Shown piece by piece: positions 55,218-64,000 of a stretch of DNA of 64,000 nucleotides. The notes beneath the pieces were generated by a model that saw only the letters and a list, made by a program, of their open reading frames with translations, made no database searches and was not told the origin of the DNA. Source of the DNA: Sphingomonas gellani (GTDB lineage Bacteria > Pseudomonadota > Alphaproteobacteria > Sphingomonadales > Sphingomonadaceae); the NCBI RefSeq assembly GCF_900110035.1, contig NZ_FOCF01000006.1, positions 62,001 to 126,000 of the forward strand, read 5' to 3'. The translations under genes were made by a program, and so were the position numbers. The stretch's first letter is position 1, and every line of letters begins with the position of its first letter.

Positions 55218-55889
55218 ATGCCGATCTTCAAACCCCTGCTGGCGGGCGCCACCCTGCCCGACCGTGCCATCGCCTGCCTGGGTGCCGCGATCGGCATCGG
55301 GACGACCATGGCGATCTGCTCCGCGATCATGCCCGGCGGCGGCGTGCCGGCGATCGTTGCACCGCTTGGGGCATCGGCGGTGCTCGTGTTCGGGGTGCCT
55401 GCCAGCCCGCTGGCACAGCCCTGGTCGGTGCTGGGCGGCAATGTCGCATCGACGCTGGTCGGTGTGATCGCCTATCGCCTAATCCCCAACCTGGCGCTTG
55501 CGGCCGGAATCGCCGTCGGCGCCGCCATCCTCCTGATGACGCTGCTGCGGTGCCTTCATCCGCCGGGTGGGGCCGCCGCGCTGACGGCGGTGATCGGCGG
55601 CGGCGCTGTACACGATGCCGGGTTCGGCTTCGCGCTCGCGCCGGTCGGCATCAACTCCCTGCTGCTGGTGTTGATCGGCATCGCGTTCCACCGCGCGACG
55701 ACGCACAGCTATCCGCATCGTCTGGTGCCGGTTTCAGTCCCGACAGACGAGCCCCAACTGGAACGGTCGGACATCGACGCCGCGCTGGGCGAGATGCACG
55801 ACAGCTTCGACATCGACCGCGCGGACCTGGAGGCCCTGCTCGCGCTGGCCGAACATCACGCCACCCAGCGACGCCTGACCCGGCGGTAA
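55218..55889 (+). CDS. HPP family integral membrane protein
   Basis: 223 residues, four to five helices in the first 160 residues. The name-giving motif is RCLHPPGGAAALTAVIGG, with AIVAPLGASAVLVFGVPASP upstream. HPP proteins have been linked to nitrite transport in cyanobacteria and chloroplasts; no nitrogen genes lie nearby. A hydrophilic Asp/Glu-rich tail of about 60 residues follows. Confidence 0.88.
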   Translation: MPIFKPLLAGATLPDRAIACLGAAIGIGTTMAICSAIMPGGGVPAIVAPLGASAVLVFGVPASPLAQPWSVLGGNVASTLVGVIAYRLIPNLALAAGIAVGAAILLMTLLRCLHPPGGAAALTAVIGGGAVHDAGFGFALAPVGINSLLLVLIGIAFHRATTHSYPHRLVPVSVPTDEPQLERSDIDAALGEMHDSFDIDRADLEALLALAEHHATQRRLTRR

Positions 55890-55909
55890 GACCCCGCCGC
55901 CGAGGAAAC

Positions 55910-55940
55910 GGGGGACACCTGACGACGGCAGGCGTCCCCC
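55910..55940. terminator. Hairpin between convergent HPP and glmS genes
   Basis: GGGGGACACCTG pairs with CAGGCGTCCCCC with a single mismatch around a 7-nt loop. Position between two converging stops suggests a bidirectional terminator, although no long T tract follows. Confidence 0.65.
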
Positions 55941-55947
55941 GGACCGG

Positions 55948-57771
<1,824 letters not shown>

Positions 57772-57791
57772 GATTTTTCGTCCCGTGAAGA

Positions 57792-58235
57792 TCAGTTGAT
57801 TGGGGTGATCTGGTCGGCATGCCGCACGACCACATGCGTCTGGTAGTAATATTTGCCGGTCGGCGCGCCGTCGGCAGTGAAGTCGATGCGCACCCGCATC
57901 GCCTCTCCATCGACGCGGATGTCGCGGCCCTTCAGCACCGTGTCCAGCGGCGTGCCGAAGCGGCTTTCCAGCCCGACCTGCGCCGCCGGCAGGACCGCCA
58001 CCGACAGGTTGCGCTGGTCGCGATAGTCCGCCTCGCTGTTAAGGAACAGGCGACCGTCCTGCCGACCCGTTGCCTGCACGCGGAACCGGAAACTGCCCGG
58101 CACGCCGTGCGGCGCGGCCTGAGCGGCGCGCATCACCGCCTGTTCCGGCACCATGTCGTCGGTCAGCACCCGCTCCGCCGCGCAACCGGACAGGGCCAGC
58201 ATCATCGCCGCGACGACAAATGCATTACGGTTCAC
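57792..58235 (-). CDS. Predicted lipoprotein between glmU and glmS
   Basis: 147 residues starting at a GTG (MNRNAFVVAAMMLALSGCAA), lipobox LSGC. The mature part is beta-rich (FRFRVQATGRQDGRLFLNSE, GKDIRV-like GRDIRVDGEAMRVRIDF, GKYYYQTHVVVRHADQITPI). No named family. Its GTG overlaps the glmU stop (GTGA), and glmS follows 20 bp downstream, so it belongs to this operon. Confidence 0.78.
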   Translation of the reverse strand: MNRNAFVVAAMMLALSGCAAERVLTDDMVPEQAVMRAAQAAPHGVPGSFRFRVQATGRQDGRLFLNSEADYRDQRNLSVAVLPAAQVGLESRFGTPLDTVLKGRDIRVDGEAMRVRIDFTADGAPTGKYYYQTHVVVRHADQITPIN

Positions 58236-59587
58236 TTCGCCGCCTTGCGCGCCGCCATGGTCGCGCGGAAGCGTGCCGCCCAGCCTGCTCGCGCGGTCTG
58301 TGGCGGGCGGACCAGCGCCAGCGCGTCCGCCTCCACGTCCTGCGTCACCACCGCGCCCGCGCCGACGATCGCGCCCGCGCCGATCGTCACCGGTGCGACC
58401 AGTGCGGAGTTCGATCCGACAAATGCGCCCGCGCCGATCTGCGTGCGATATTTGAAGAAGCCGTCGTAATTGCAGGTGATCGTGCCTGCGCCGATGTTGG
58501 CGCCCGGCCCCACGCTGGCATCGCCCAGATAGGTCAGGTGATTGGCCTTCGCCCGTTCACCCAGCGTCGCGTTCTTGACCTCGACGAAATTGCCGACCCG
58601 CGACCCGCGTTCCAGCACCGCACCGGGCCGCAACCGGGCATAGGGTCCGACCGAGACCCCCTCGCCCACCCGTGCGCCCTCCAGATGGCTGAAGGCGTGG
58701 ATGGTCGCGCCGTCCGCCACCGACACGCCCGGCCCGAACACCACGTTCGGCTCGATCGTCACGTCGCGACCGATGACCGTGTCGTGGGAGAACCACACCG
58801 TGTCCGGCGCGACCAGCGTCGCCCCGTCGGCCATGGCGCGGGCGCGGCGGACCTGCTGCCACTGACCCTCCAGCGCGGCGAGTTCGCCCCGGCTGTTGAC
58901 GCCCGTCACCTCGTCCGCGCCCGTCTCGATCACCGCGGAGGCGCGGCCGTCCTTCGCCGCCAGCATCACCACGTCGGGCAGGTAGAATTCACCGGCCGCA
59001 TTGTCGTTGGTCACGCGGGTCAACAGCGCGAACAAATCCTCCGCCCGCGCCGCCATCAGCCCCGAATTGCACAGCGTCTCCGCGCGCTCGTCCGGCGTCG
59101 CGTCCTTCCACTCAACCATGCGGTCGATCCGGCCCGACGCATCCGCAATGACCCGGCCATAGGCGCCGGGGTCGGCGGGGCGGAAGCCGAGCACGACCGT
59201 GGCGGGCGCGTCATCGGCATGCAGCCGCTCGATCATCCGCCGCATCGTGTCCGTCGTGACCAGCGGCACGTCGCCGTACAGCACCAGCACGTCGCCGGAG
59301 AAACCGTCCAGAGCCTCCCGCGCCTGCGCCACCGCATGGCCGGTGCCCAGCTGCTCCGCTTGCAACGCCGTCAGCACACCGTGCGGCGACACCGCCGCCT
59401 CCACCTGTTCGCGCCCAGCGCCGGTCACCACCACCGTCCGTTCCGGCGACAGCTCCCCAACGGAGGCGAGCAGGTGGAGCAACATCGGCCGTCCGGCCAG
59501 CGGATGCAGCACCTTGTGCCGGTCGGATTTCATGCGGGTGCCCTTGCCGGCGGCAAGGATGATGGCGGCAAGCGGACGCGTCGTCAT
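58232..59587 (-). CDS. glmU: Bifunctional UDP-N-acetylglucosamine pyrophosphorylase / glucosamine-1-phosphate N-acetyltransferase
   Basis: 451 residues. N-terminal uridyltransferase (AAIILAAGKGTRMKS, LQAEQLGTGHAV, VLYGDVPLV) to about residue 230, then a left-handed beta-helix acetyltransferase (GPGVSVADGATIHAFSHLEG, RLRPGAVLERGSRVGNFVEV, ANIGAGTITCNYDGFFKYRT). Completes UDP-GlcNAc synthesis started by GlmS. Confidence 0.96.
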   Translation of the reverse strand: MTTRPLAAIILAAGKGTRMKSDRHKVLHPLAGRPMLLHLLASVGELSPERTVVVTGAGREQVEAAVSPHGVLTALQAEQLGTGHAVAQAREALDGFSGDVLVLYGDVPLVTTDTMRRMIERLHADDAPATVVLGFRPADPGAYGRVIADASGRIDRMVEWKDATPDERAETLCNSGLMAARAEDLFALLTRVTNDNAAGEFYLPDVVMLAAKDGRASAVIETGADEVTGVNSRGELAALEGQWQQVRRARAMADGATLVAPDTVWFSHDTVIGRDVTIEPNVVFGPGVSVADGATIHAFSHLEGARVGEGVSVGPYARLRPGAVLERGSRVGNFVEVKNATLGERAKANHLTYLGDASVGPGANIGAGTITCNYDGFFKYRTQIGAGAFVGSNSALVAPVTIGAGAIVGAGAVVTQDVEADALALVRPPQTARAGWAARFRATMAARKAAK

Positions 59588-59648
59588 TCCGGTCGACTGA
59601 CATAAAGAGGTTGCGAAGGCCATAGCGACACTGGCAGGCGCGCCCACC

Positions 59649-60344
59649 ATGACGCAGATTTCACCCGACCGTTTTCCCTTTGCCATCGTCGGTTTCGACC
59701 TGGACGGTACGCTGCTGGACACCAGCGGCGATCTGGCGGCGGCGGTCAATCACGCGCTGTCCTCCGCCGGCCGGCCGACGCTGACCACGGATCAGGTGCG
59801 ACCGATGATCGGCGGCGGATCGCGGCACATGCTGGCACAGGGCATGGCGGCGACCGGCGGTTGTTCGGAGGAGGAGCTGGACGTGCTGCAACGCCGCCTG
59901 CTCGACTATTACGAGGCGAACATCGCGGTGGAGACACGGCCCTTCCCCGGCTGCCTCGACGCGCTCGACACGCTGGCGGGCATGGGCGTCCGGCTGGCTG
60001 TGGTGACCAACAAGCTGGAGGGGCTGGCGCGCACGTTGCTGGATGCCTTGCACCTGTCTGCCCGTTTCGACACGATCATCGGCGGCGACACGATGGGGCC
60101 GGGACGCGGCAAGCCGGCGCCCGATCCGGTGCTGGCGATGGTGGAGCGGTGCGGCGGCGGAACGGCCGCGTTCGTGGGCGATTCGATCTACGACGTCCGT
60201 TCCGCCCAGGCCGCCGGCCTGCCGGTCGTGGCGTGCAGCTTCGGCTTTCTGCAACAGCCCGTGGAGACGTTGGGCGCAGACGCGGTGATCGACGGATACG
60301 ACGATCTCATCCCCACCTTGAGGACGCTGGGAGCGCGGCCATGA
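59649..60344 (+). CDS. gph: HAD-superfamily phosphatase, phosphoglycolate phosphatase-like
   Basis: 231 residues. HAD motif I GFDLDGTLLDTSGDLAAAVN, motif II VVTNKL, the lysine GRGKPAPDP and motif IV FVGDSIYDVRSAQAAGLP. Predicted to hydrolyse 2-phosphoglycolate; HAD paralogues are hard to separate by sequence. Divergent from glmU; the following membrane protein gene overlaps it by ATGA. Confidence 0.85.
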   Translation: MTQISPDRFPFAIVGFDLDGTLLDTSGDLAAAVNHALSSAGRPTLTTDQVRPMIGGGSRHMLAQGMAATGGCSEEELDVLQRRLLDYYEANIAVETRPFPGCLDALDTLAGMGVRLAVVTNKLEGLARTLLDALHLSARFDTIIGGDTMGPGRGKPAPDPVLAMVERCGGGTAAFVGDSIYDVRSAQAAGLPVVACSFGFLQQPVETLGADAVIDGYDDLIPTLRTLGARP

Positions 60345-60709
60345 CGCTGGAACAGCGCACCACCGCCTTTCGCCTGTTGCTGGCGGCTGCGGTCGTCTTT
60401 GCCGTGACGATGGCGCTGCTGCCGAAGCCGCCGCACCTGCCGATCGACCGGTTCGGGGACAAGTTCGGCCACATGCTCGCCTTCGCCACCATGGCCGCGC
60501 TCGCCGCGCCGGCCTTTCCACACGAGCCGCTGTTCCGGATCGGGGAGCGGCTGTCGTTCCTGGGCGCGCTGATCGAGGTGTTGCAGGCGATCCCCTCGCT
60601 GCACCGCGATTGCGACATCAAGGACTGGATCGTGGATACGATCGCACTGTCGGTCGTGCTGCTGACCTATGCGGTGGTCAGGCGCCGGGGGGCTTCCGCA
60701 GCCACTTGA
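60341..60709 (+). CDS. VanZ-like small membrane protein
   Basis: 122 residues with three to four helices. PIDRFGDKFGHMLAFATMAA and the later EVLQAIPSLHRDCDIKDWIV are features shared with VanZ-like proteins (conserved Asp-Lys-His and a polar DxxD-like segment). The start overlaps the gph stop. The last 32 bp overlap the convergent nucleotidyltransferase gene. Confidence 0.75.
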   Translation: MTLEQRTTAFRLLLAAAVVFAVTMALLPKPPHLPIDRFGDKFGHMLAFATMAALAAPAFPHEPLFRIGERLSFLGALIEVLQAIPSLHRDCDIKDWIVDTIALSVVLLTYAVVRRRGASAAT

Positions 60710-61706
60710 TCCACAGGTGCCGCGCCAGCATCGCGGGCGGCATGCGCAGCCAGTGGGAGCGGACGTAGAAGGCCAGCCGCGTTGCGGGGCGCGTAGGACG
60801 GCCCCAACCGTCCCGTGCCAGCAAGCGGCGCACGAACCACCCGTCCGACGGTCGTGCCGCGCCGGCCAGCGCCGGATCGACGGGCGTGCCGTACAGGCGG
60901 TGCGACAGCCGCAGCGCCAGCGCCACGGTGTCGGCCAGATTGTGCGCGGCCGCGTGACGCCTCAGCACCGCCGCCGCATCAGGATCGTCCCACTCCCGCA
61001 CCAGCCGGTCGATATCCCACAGGTTGCGCAGCCCCCCGGCCAGATCGCCATCGGCCAGCAGATGCGCGGCGGCATGGACGATCATGTCGGCCGGGTGCAG
61101 CACAGACAGGCCGTTGCCGAGCGGCTGCGCGGCCGCGATCAGCGCACCCGCATCCGGCCTGCGCCGCGCCGTCAGCGGCAAGATGGTGTGATGCACGTCG
61201 ATCATGCGGTCGCGCTCCCGGTGGATCATCGGTGGCAGCTCGTGCATCCAGCGGCGGTAATAGGCATCGTCATAGGGATCGGGCTTCACCCATTCCCACC
61301 CCGCGTCGATCAGCGCCGTCTCCACCGCCGCCATAGCGTCGCGCGGCACCAGCAGGTCGAGGTCGCCGATCGCCCGCCCCTGTCCGGCCGCCAGCCCCGC
61401 CGCGACGAAGGCGGTGCCTTTCAGCAGGATCGCCGGGACGCCCAGCGGCACCAGCGCCCGGCGCGCCATCTCCGCCTCCCACAGCGCCCCTCGCCGCGCC
61501 GCCTCCGCCGCGTCGCGGGCATCGGCCAGAATCGGCGCGACCCCGGCGGGCAGCGCCAGCCCATCGACCCGCCAGGCCAGCGTACCGAGCAGCTGTTCGG
61601 CCCGTGCGCAGGCGATCAGGCCGGTCCAGCCAGCGACGTCGAGCGTCGCCGCCGCGCCCGGATCGCGCAGCACGCGCACCAGCGTGGCGGCCGCGCTCAA
61701 CGCCAC
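60678..61706 (-). CDS. Nucleotidyltransferase family protein (PF14907-like) of the HPr-rel-A cassette
   Basis: 342 residues. The nucleotidyltransferase-like core contains VPAILLKGTAFVAAGLAAGQ, then RAIGDLDLLVPRDAMAAVET, in which the GDLDLLV acidic pair fits the metal-binding motif, and MIDVHHTILPLTARRRPDAG. Members of this uncharacterised family occur next to polysaccharide and HprK-related genes. Its ATG overlaps the kinase gene by 10 bp. Confidence 0.82.
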   Translation of the reverse strand: MALSAAATLVRVLRDPGAAATLDVAGWTGLIACARAEQLLGTLAWRVDGLALPAGVAPILADARDAAEAARRGALWEAEMARRALVPLGVPAILLKGTAFVAAGLAAGQGRAIGDLDLLVPRDAMAAVETALIDAGWEWVKPDPYDDAYYRRWMHELPPMIHRERDRMIDVHHTILPLTARRRPDAGALIAAAQPLGNGLSVLHPADMIVHAAAHLLADGDLAGGLRNLWDIDRLVREWDDPDAAAVLRRHAAAHNLADTVALALRLSHRLYGTPVDPALAGAARPSDGWFVRRLLARDGWGRPTRPATRLAFYVRSHWLRMPPAMLARHLWIKWLRKPPGA

Positions 61707-62539
61707 AGCTCCTCGATCAGCGTCAGCGCGACGTCGGTGTCCGGATAATCGATCGCCGCCATCGGCACATGGTGCACCAGCCGGGTCAGCGTCCGGAACC
61801 CCGCCTCTCCCAGCCCGGTGTAATTGGTGGACGCGGTGGTCAGGCGAACAAAGCCCTCACTGCCGCCGACCTCCCGCGCCGCCGCGTCGAAGCCGAAGCG
61901 GGGAAACAGCAACAGCGCCGGCACGGCCGGCCGCGTCATCGCCGCGATCGACGCCGGGTCGGGGATCAGATGCCGGATGTCCCCCTTCGGCGTCCCGGTC
62001 AAAAGCGACCCCCAGCGCCCGTGATCACGCAACAGCGCGACGCTGCTGTTCTTCAGGCTGATCGGGCGGGGAAACGGATGAACATCGCCCGTGGCCGGGT
62101 CGATCAGCGCGAACTCGTCGCCCAGCAAGCGCCATCCGGTGCGGTGCAGCATCGCCGCCAGCGTCGACTTGCCCGCACCCGACTCGCCGCACAGGATCAG
62201 CGCGCGTCCGTCCCGCTCGACGGTCGCGGCGTGGAGCAGCAGGTGTCGGCGCCAGCCCAGCGCCATCTGCAAATTCATCGCCATTTCCGCCGCCAGCAAC
62301 CCATGCGCGAGCGGCAGGGGCGCCGCCTCCGGCAAGGTGAAATCGCCACCGATCGCGACCGACGGCCTGATCCAGCGTCGCCAGGGACGGGCCGCAGACA
62401 AGCTGACCGTGAAATCGGGCACGCCGCCGAACGCCGGATAATCACGGTAAAGGTCGCGCAACTGCTCGATCGGCGAGCGCCAGTCCGCGCCGACGCGGAA
62501 CGCCGCCGGGCCGACCCGCACCGTCACGCTGTGCCTCAC
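61697..62539 (-). CDS. HprK-related kinase A
   Basis: 280 residues. The P-loop GESGAGKSTLAAMLHRTGW is intact, followed by RLLGDEFALIDPATGDVHPF (HprK-like second motif). The N-terminal half differs from true HPr kinase. The protein model HPr-rel-A groups this kinase with a PqqD-like protein in sphingomonads; no HPr gene is present here, and the substrate is unknown. Start and stop overlap both neighbours, so the cassette is translationally coupled. Confidence 0.86.
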   Translation of the reverse strand: MRHSVTVRVGPAAFRVGADWRSPIEQLRDLYRDYPAFGGVPDFTVSLSAARPWRRWIRPSVAIGGDFTLPEAAPLPLAHGLLAAEMAMNLQMALGWRRHLLLHAATVERDGRALILCGESGAGKSTLAAMLHRTGWRLLGDEFALIDPATGDVHPFPRPISLKNSSVALLRDHGRWGSLLTGTPKGDIRHLIPDPASIAAMTRPAVPALLLFPRFGFDAAAREVGGSEGFVRLTTASTNYTGLGEAGFRTLTRLVHHVPMAAIDYPDTDVALTLIEELWR

Positions 62540-62805
62540 GCCGCCGGCTCCGCCGTCACCAGCCCGGCTGCGACCAGTTCCGCCATGCGATCGGCAAGGC
62601 CCTCCGCATCCTCCAGCTGGAACGCGGCGGCCAGCGCGTCATGCAGATCGCTGAGCGACAGCGGCCCATCCGCGAGGGCCGCCAGCATCTCCGGCGCGGG
62701 CGACACCAGCAGGTGGGTCTGGCCAGAGGGCCGGTGGAACACGGCGGTGAAAGGATCGAGAGAAGCCTGGAGCAGCGCATCCGCCGGCGCCGCGCGGAAC
62801 CGCAT
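62536..62805 (-). CDS. PqqD-like peptide chaperone of the HPr-rel-A cassette
   Basis: 89 residues. Small winged-helix-like PqqD fold: TAVFHRPSGQTHLLVSPAPE, MLAALADGPLSLSDLHDALA and AFQLEDAEGLADRMAELVAA. PqqD proteins bind precursor peptides for modifying enzymes (RiPP recognition element). Its stop overlaps the kinase start (ATGA); the exported protein gene ends 9 bp upstream. Confidence 0.8.
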   Translation of the reverse strand: MRFRAAPADALLQASLDPFTAVFHRPSGQTHLLVSPAPEMLAALADGPLSLSDLHDALAAAFQLEDAEGLADRMAELVAAGLVTAEPAA

Positions 62806-62814
62806 GGAGGCCCT

Positions 62815-63258
62815 TCAGCCGCGCGGCATCTGGAGCGAGGCGAAACAGGTGAAGCCGCCCTGCCCCCGCTGGAGCCGGCGGATATAGTTCACATAGGCGC
62901 GGTTGCTCTCGTACGTCGTGCCGGGCAGGCGCCCGCCCGCCATCGCGCGTTTCACGTCCTCACCCTGGAAAGGACGACCGGGCGGGGCAAAAGCACCCTT
63001 GGTCCCGGCGGGAACGGTTGAGCCGTCCGGCGCGATGAAGCTGCCCGCGCGACCGCTGTCGGGAACCGGGATCTGACAGGTCAGCACCGACCCGGCGGTC
63101 TGGGCCAACGCCGGGCGGATCGACAGCACCGCACCCGCCCCGGCCGCACCCAGCGCCAGCACGCGCCGGCGCGTCTGGGACACGGGCGCCACAGGTTGCC
63201 CGTCCGCAGCCTCAACGGCTTCGTCGATCGGATAGTCGGGTCGATCGGGATCGGTCAT
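62815..63258 (-). CDS. Exported protein heading the HPr-rel-A cassette, possible modification target
   Basis: 147 residues. A 36-residue polar lead is followed by a twin-arginine-like segment RRRVLALGAAGAGAVLSIRP and ALAQ cleavage site. The mature part holds two cysteines (LTCQIPVPDSG and GFTCFASLQMPRG) and a Gly/Pro-rich centre. No named family recognised. AGGGG precedes the ATG; an in-frame ATG seven codons earlier is possible. First gene of the cassette, so it is a candidate substrate; that is inference. Confidence 0.68.
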   Translation of the reverse strand: MTDPDRPDYPIDEAVEAADGQPVAPVSQTRRRVLALGAAGAGAVLSIRPALAQTAGSVLTCQIPVPDSGRAGSFIAPDGSTVPAGTKGAFAPPGRPFQGEDVKRAMAGGRLPGTTYESNRAYVNYIRRLQRGQGGFTCFASLQMPRG

Positions 63259-63422
63259 GCTGTCACCCCTGCTCACCATGCCCTTTCATATTCGTGAAGC
63301 GGGGGCAAGCGGACAGGGGCAGGCAGGGCGTACCGGTGCGGGACGCACGTCGCCGCGACGCCAAGTACCGGCGGCCGAAGCGATTCACCGATGCTAAAGT
63401 AAATCAGTGTAGTCAGTGAGTT

Positions 63423-63797
63423 ATGTTGCCGCCGCACTTCACCATCCAGACCGAACCGGACCGGCGCCTCGTTCACATCACGATGGCCGGCTTCTTCATG
63501 CCGGACGACATCGCCGGCTTCGCGCAAGCGGCCGGTCGGGCGATCCTGGGCATGCCCTGCCCGCCCAACGAGCATGTCACGCTGGTCGACATCTGCGCGA
63601 TGAACATCCAGAGCCAGACCAGCGTCGACGGGTTCGCCCGGTTGCTCAACACGCCGACCATCCGATCGCGCAAGATCGCGTTCGTGGTCGACACCAGCCT
63701 CTGCCGCATGCAGATCCAGCGCGCCGCATCCGGCCGCGACGCCGGTTTCTTCAAGACCGTCGAAGAAGCGGAGGCCTGGCTGTTCCCGGACAGCTGA
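63423..63797 (+). CDS. STAS/SpoIIAA-like domain protein
   Basis: 124 residues. The sequence FTIQTEPDRRLVHITMAGFF, MPDDIAGFAQAAGRAI and ARLLNTPTIRSRKIAFVVDT, with FFKTVEEAEAWLFPDS at the end, follows the SpoIIAA-like/STAS pattern of short cytosolic proteins seen in proteobacteria. Function unknown. It is divergent from the HPr-rel-A cassette, across 164 bp. Confidence 0.72.
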   Translation: MLPPHFTIQTEPDRRLVHITMAGFFMPDDIAGFAQAAGRAILGMPCPPNEHVTLVDICAMNIQSQTSVDGFARLLNTPTIRSRKIAFVVDTSLCRMQIQRAASGRDAGFFKTVEEAEAWLFPDS

Positions 63798-63869
63798 CCC
63801 GAGGCGACAAGCCCCGATCGGCACAGCGGATGGCCGAGGCGCGCCCGATCGGCTAGGATCGCGGCCGCC

Positions 63870-64000
63870 ATGCTGATGTCGTCGCTGTTGATCGGATTCG
63901 GACCCCGCGCCCGCTGGGGACTGGTCGTCGCGATCCTAACCGCGCTGGCCGTGCCCCTGGTCGGCGGCAGCGTGGACGTCGCGGCTGTGGTGCTGGTCGG
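63870..64000 (+). CDS. N-terminus of an unidentified membrane protein, cut by window end
   Basis: 43 residues are visible, MLMSSLLIGFGPRARWGLVV then a hydrophobic stretch AILTALAVPLVGGSVDVAAV. A multi-pass membrane protein is likely. Too short to classify; the start could be the second ATG two codons in. Confidence 0.45.
   Translation, partial: MLMSSLLIGFGPRARWGLVVAILTALAVPLVGGSVDVAAVVLV

Noticed and set aside
58232..58235. glmU reading frame extended to an upstream start at 59749
   Set aside because: The extra 54 codons are antisense to the gph start and the family begins at MTTRPLAAIILAAGKGTR.

Overview
The window reads as a chromosomal segment of a GC-rich alphaproteobacterium, most probably a sphingomonad (Sphingomonas or close relative). 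The basis is the gene content: a CtrA response regulator almost colinear with the Caulobacter protein, a MucR/Ros regulator, a NUDFA12-type complex I accessory subunit beside a DUF2155 protein, an alphaproteobacterial-type SOS box (GTTC-N7-GTTC), a complete suf operon led by an Rrf2 regulator, and an HprK-related kinase/PqqD-like cassette known to me mainly from sphingomonads. Coding density is very high, many genes are joined by ATGA or TGATG overlaps, and I see no rRNA, tRNA, CRISPR array, phage or classical insertion sequence.

Layout. 1-1.3 kb: start of the division/cell wall cluster (mraZ, rsmH) with an array of MraZ-type repeats. 1.5-8.7 kb: cysK, an SOS-linked repair pair (deoxyinosine glycosylase and Y-family polymerase), aat, a small envelope/respiratory block (DUF2155, NUDFA12), DUF192, a two-domain cold-shock protein and recX. 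8.8-13.1 kb: acyl-AMP ligase and a GGDEF-EAL protein. 13.2-17.4 kb: the distal pyruvate dehydrogenase operon (E2, small membrane protein, thioesterase, E3). 17.5-25.9 kb: stress protein, outer membrane proteins, a coupled rluA-arfB-msrC trio, WrbA, a pirin/LysR pair and an AI-2E family permease. 25.9-26.8 kb: ctrA with a perfect CtrA box and a GANTC site upstream.

27.0-33.6 kb: suf operon in the order rrf2-sufB-(DUF559)-sufC-sufD-sufS-sufT-sufA; the DUF559 nuclease-like gene is bounded by inverted repeats and spliced between sufB and sufC with ATGA overlaps on both sides. 33.7-41.9 kb: pyrD, gamma-glutamyltransferase, acyl-CoA synthetase, a probable small RNA with a strong terminator, and an M16 peptidase. 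42-53.2 kb: a long plus-strand run (aspartyl hydroxylase, nfuA, rutE-like, tsaB, rimI, mucR, Fur/Mur, plsC, miaB, a frameshifted gene, phoH, ybeY, corC, two exported proteins).

53.2-64 kb: CaiB-type CoA transferase, a frameshifted remnant of a polysaccharide-initiating sugar transferase, HPP membrane protein, glmS and glmU on the minus strand with a lipoprotein gene between them, gph and a VanZ-like protein, then a tightly coupled four-gene cassette (exported protein, PqqD-like chaperone, HprK-related kinase, nucleotidyltransferase) that looks like a peptide- or protein-modification system of unknown product. The window ends inside an unidentified membrane protein.
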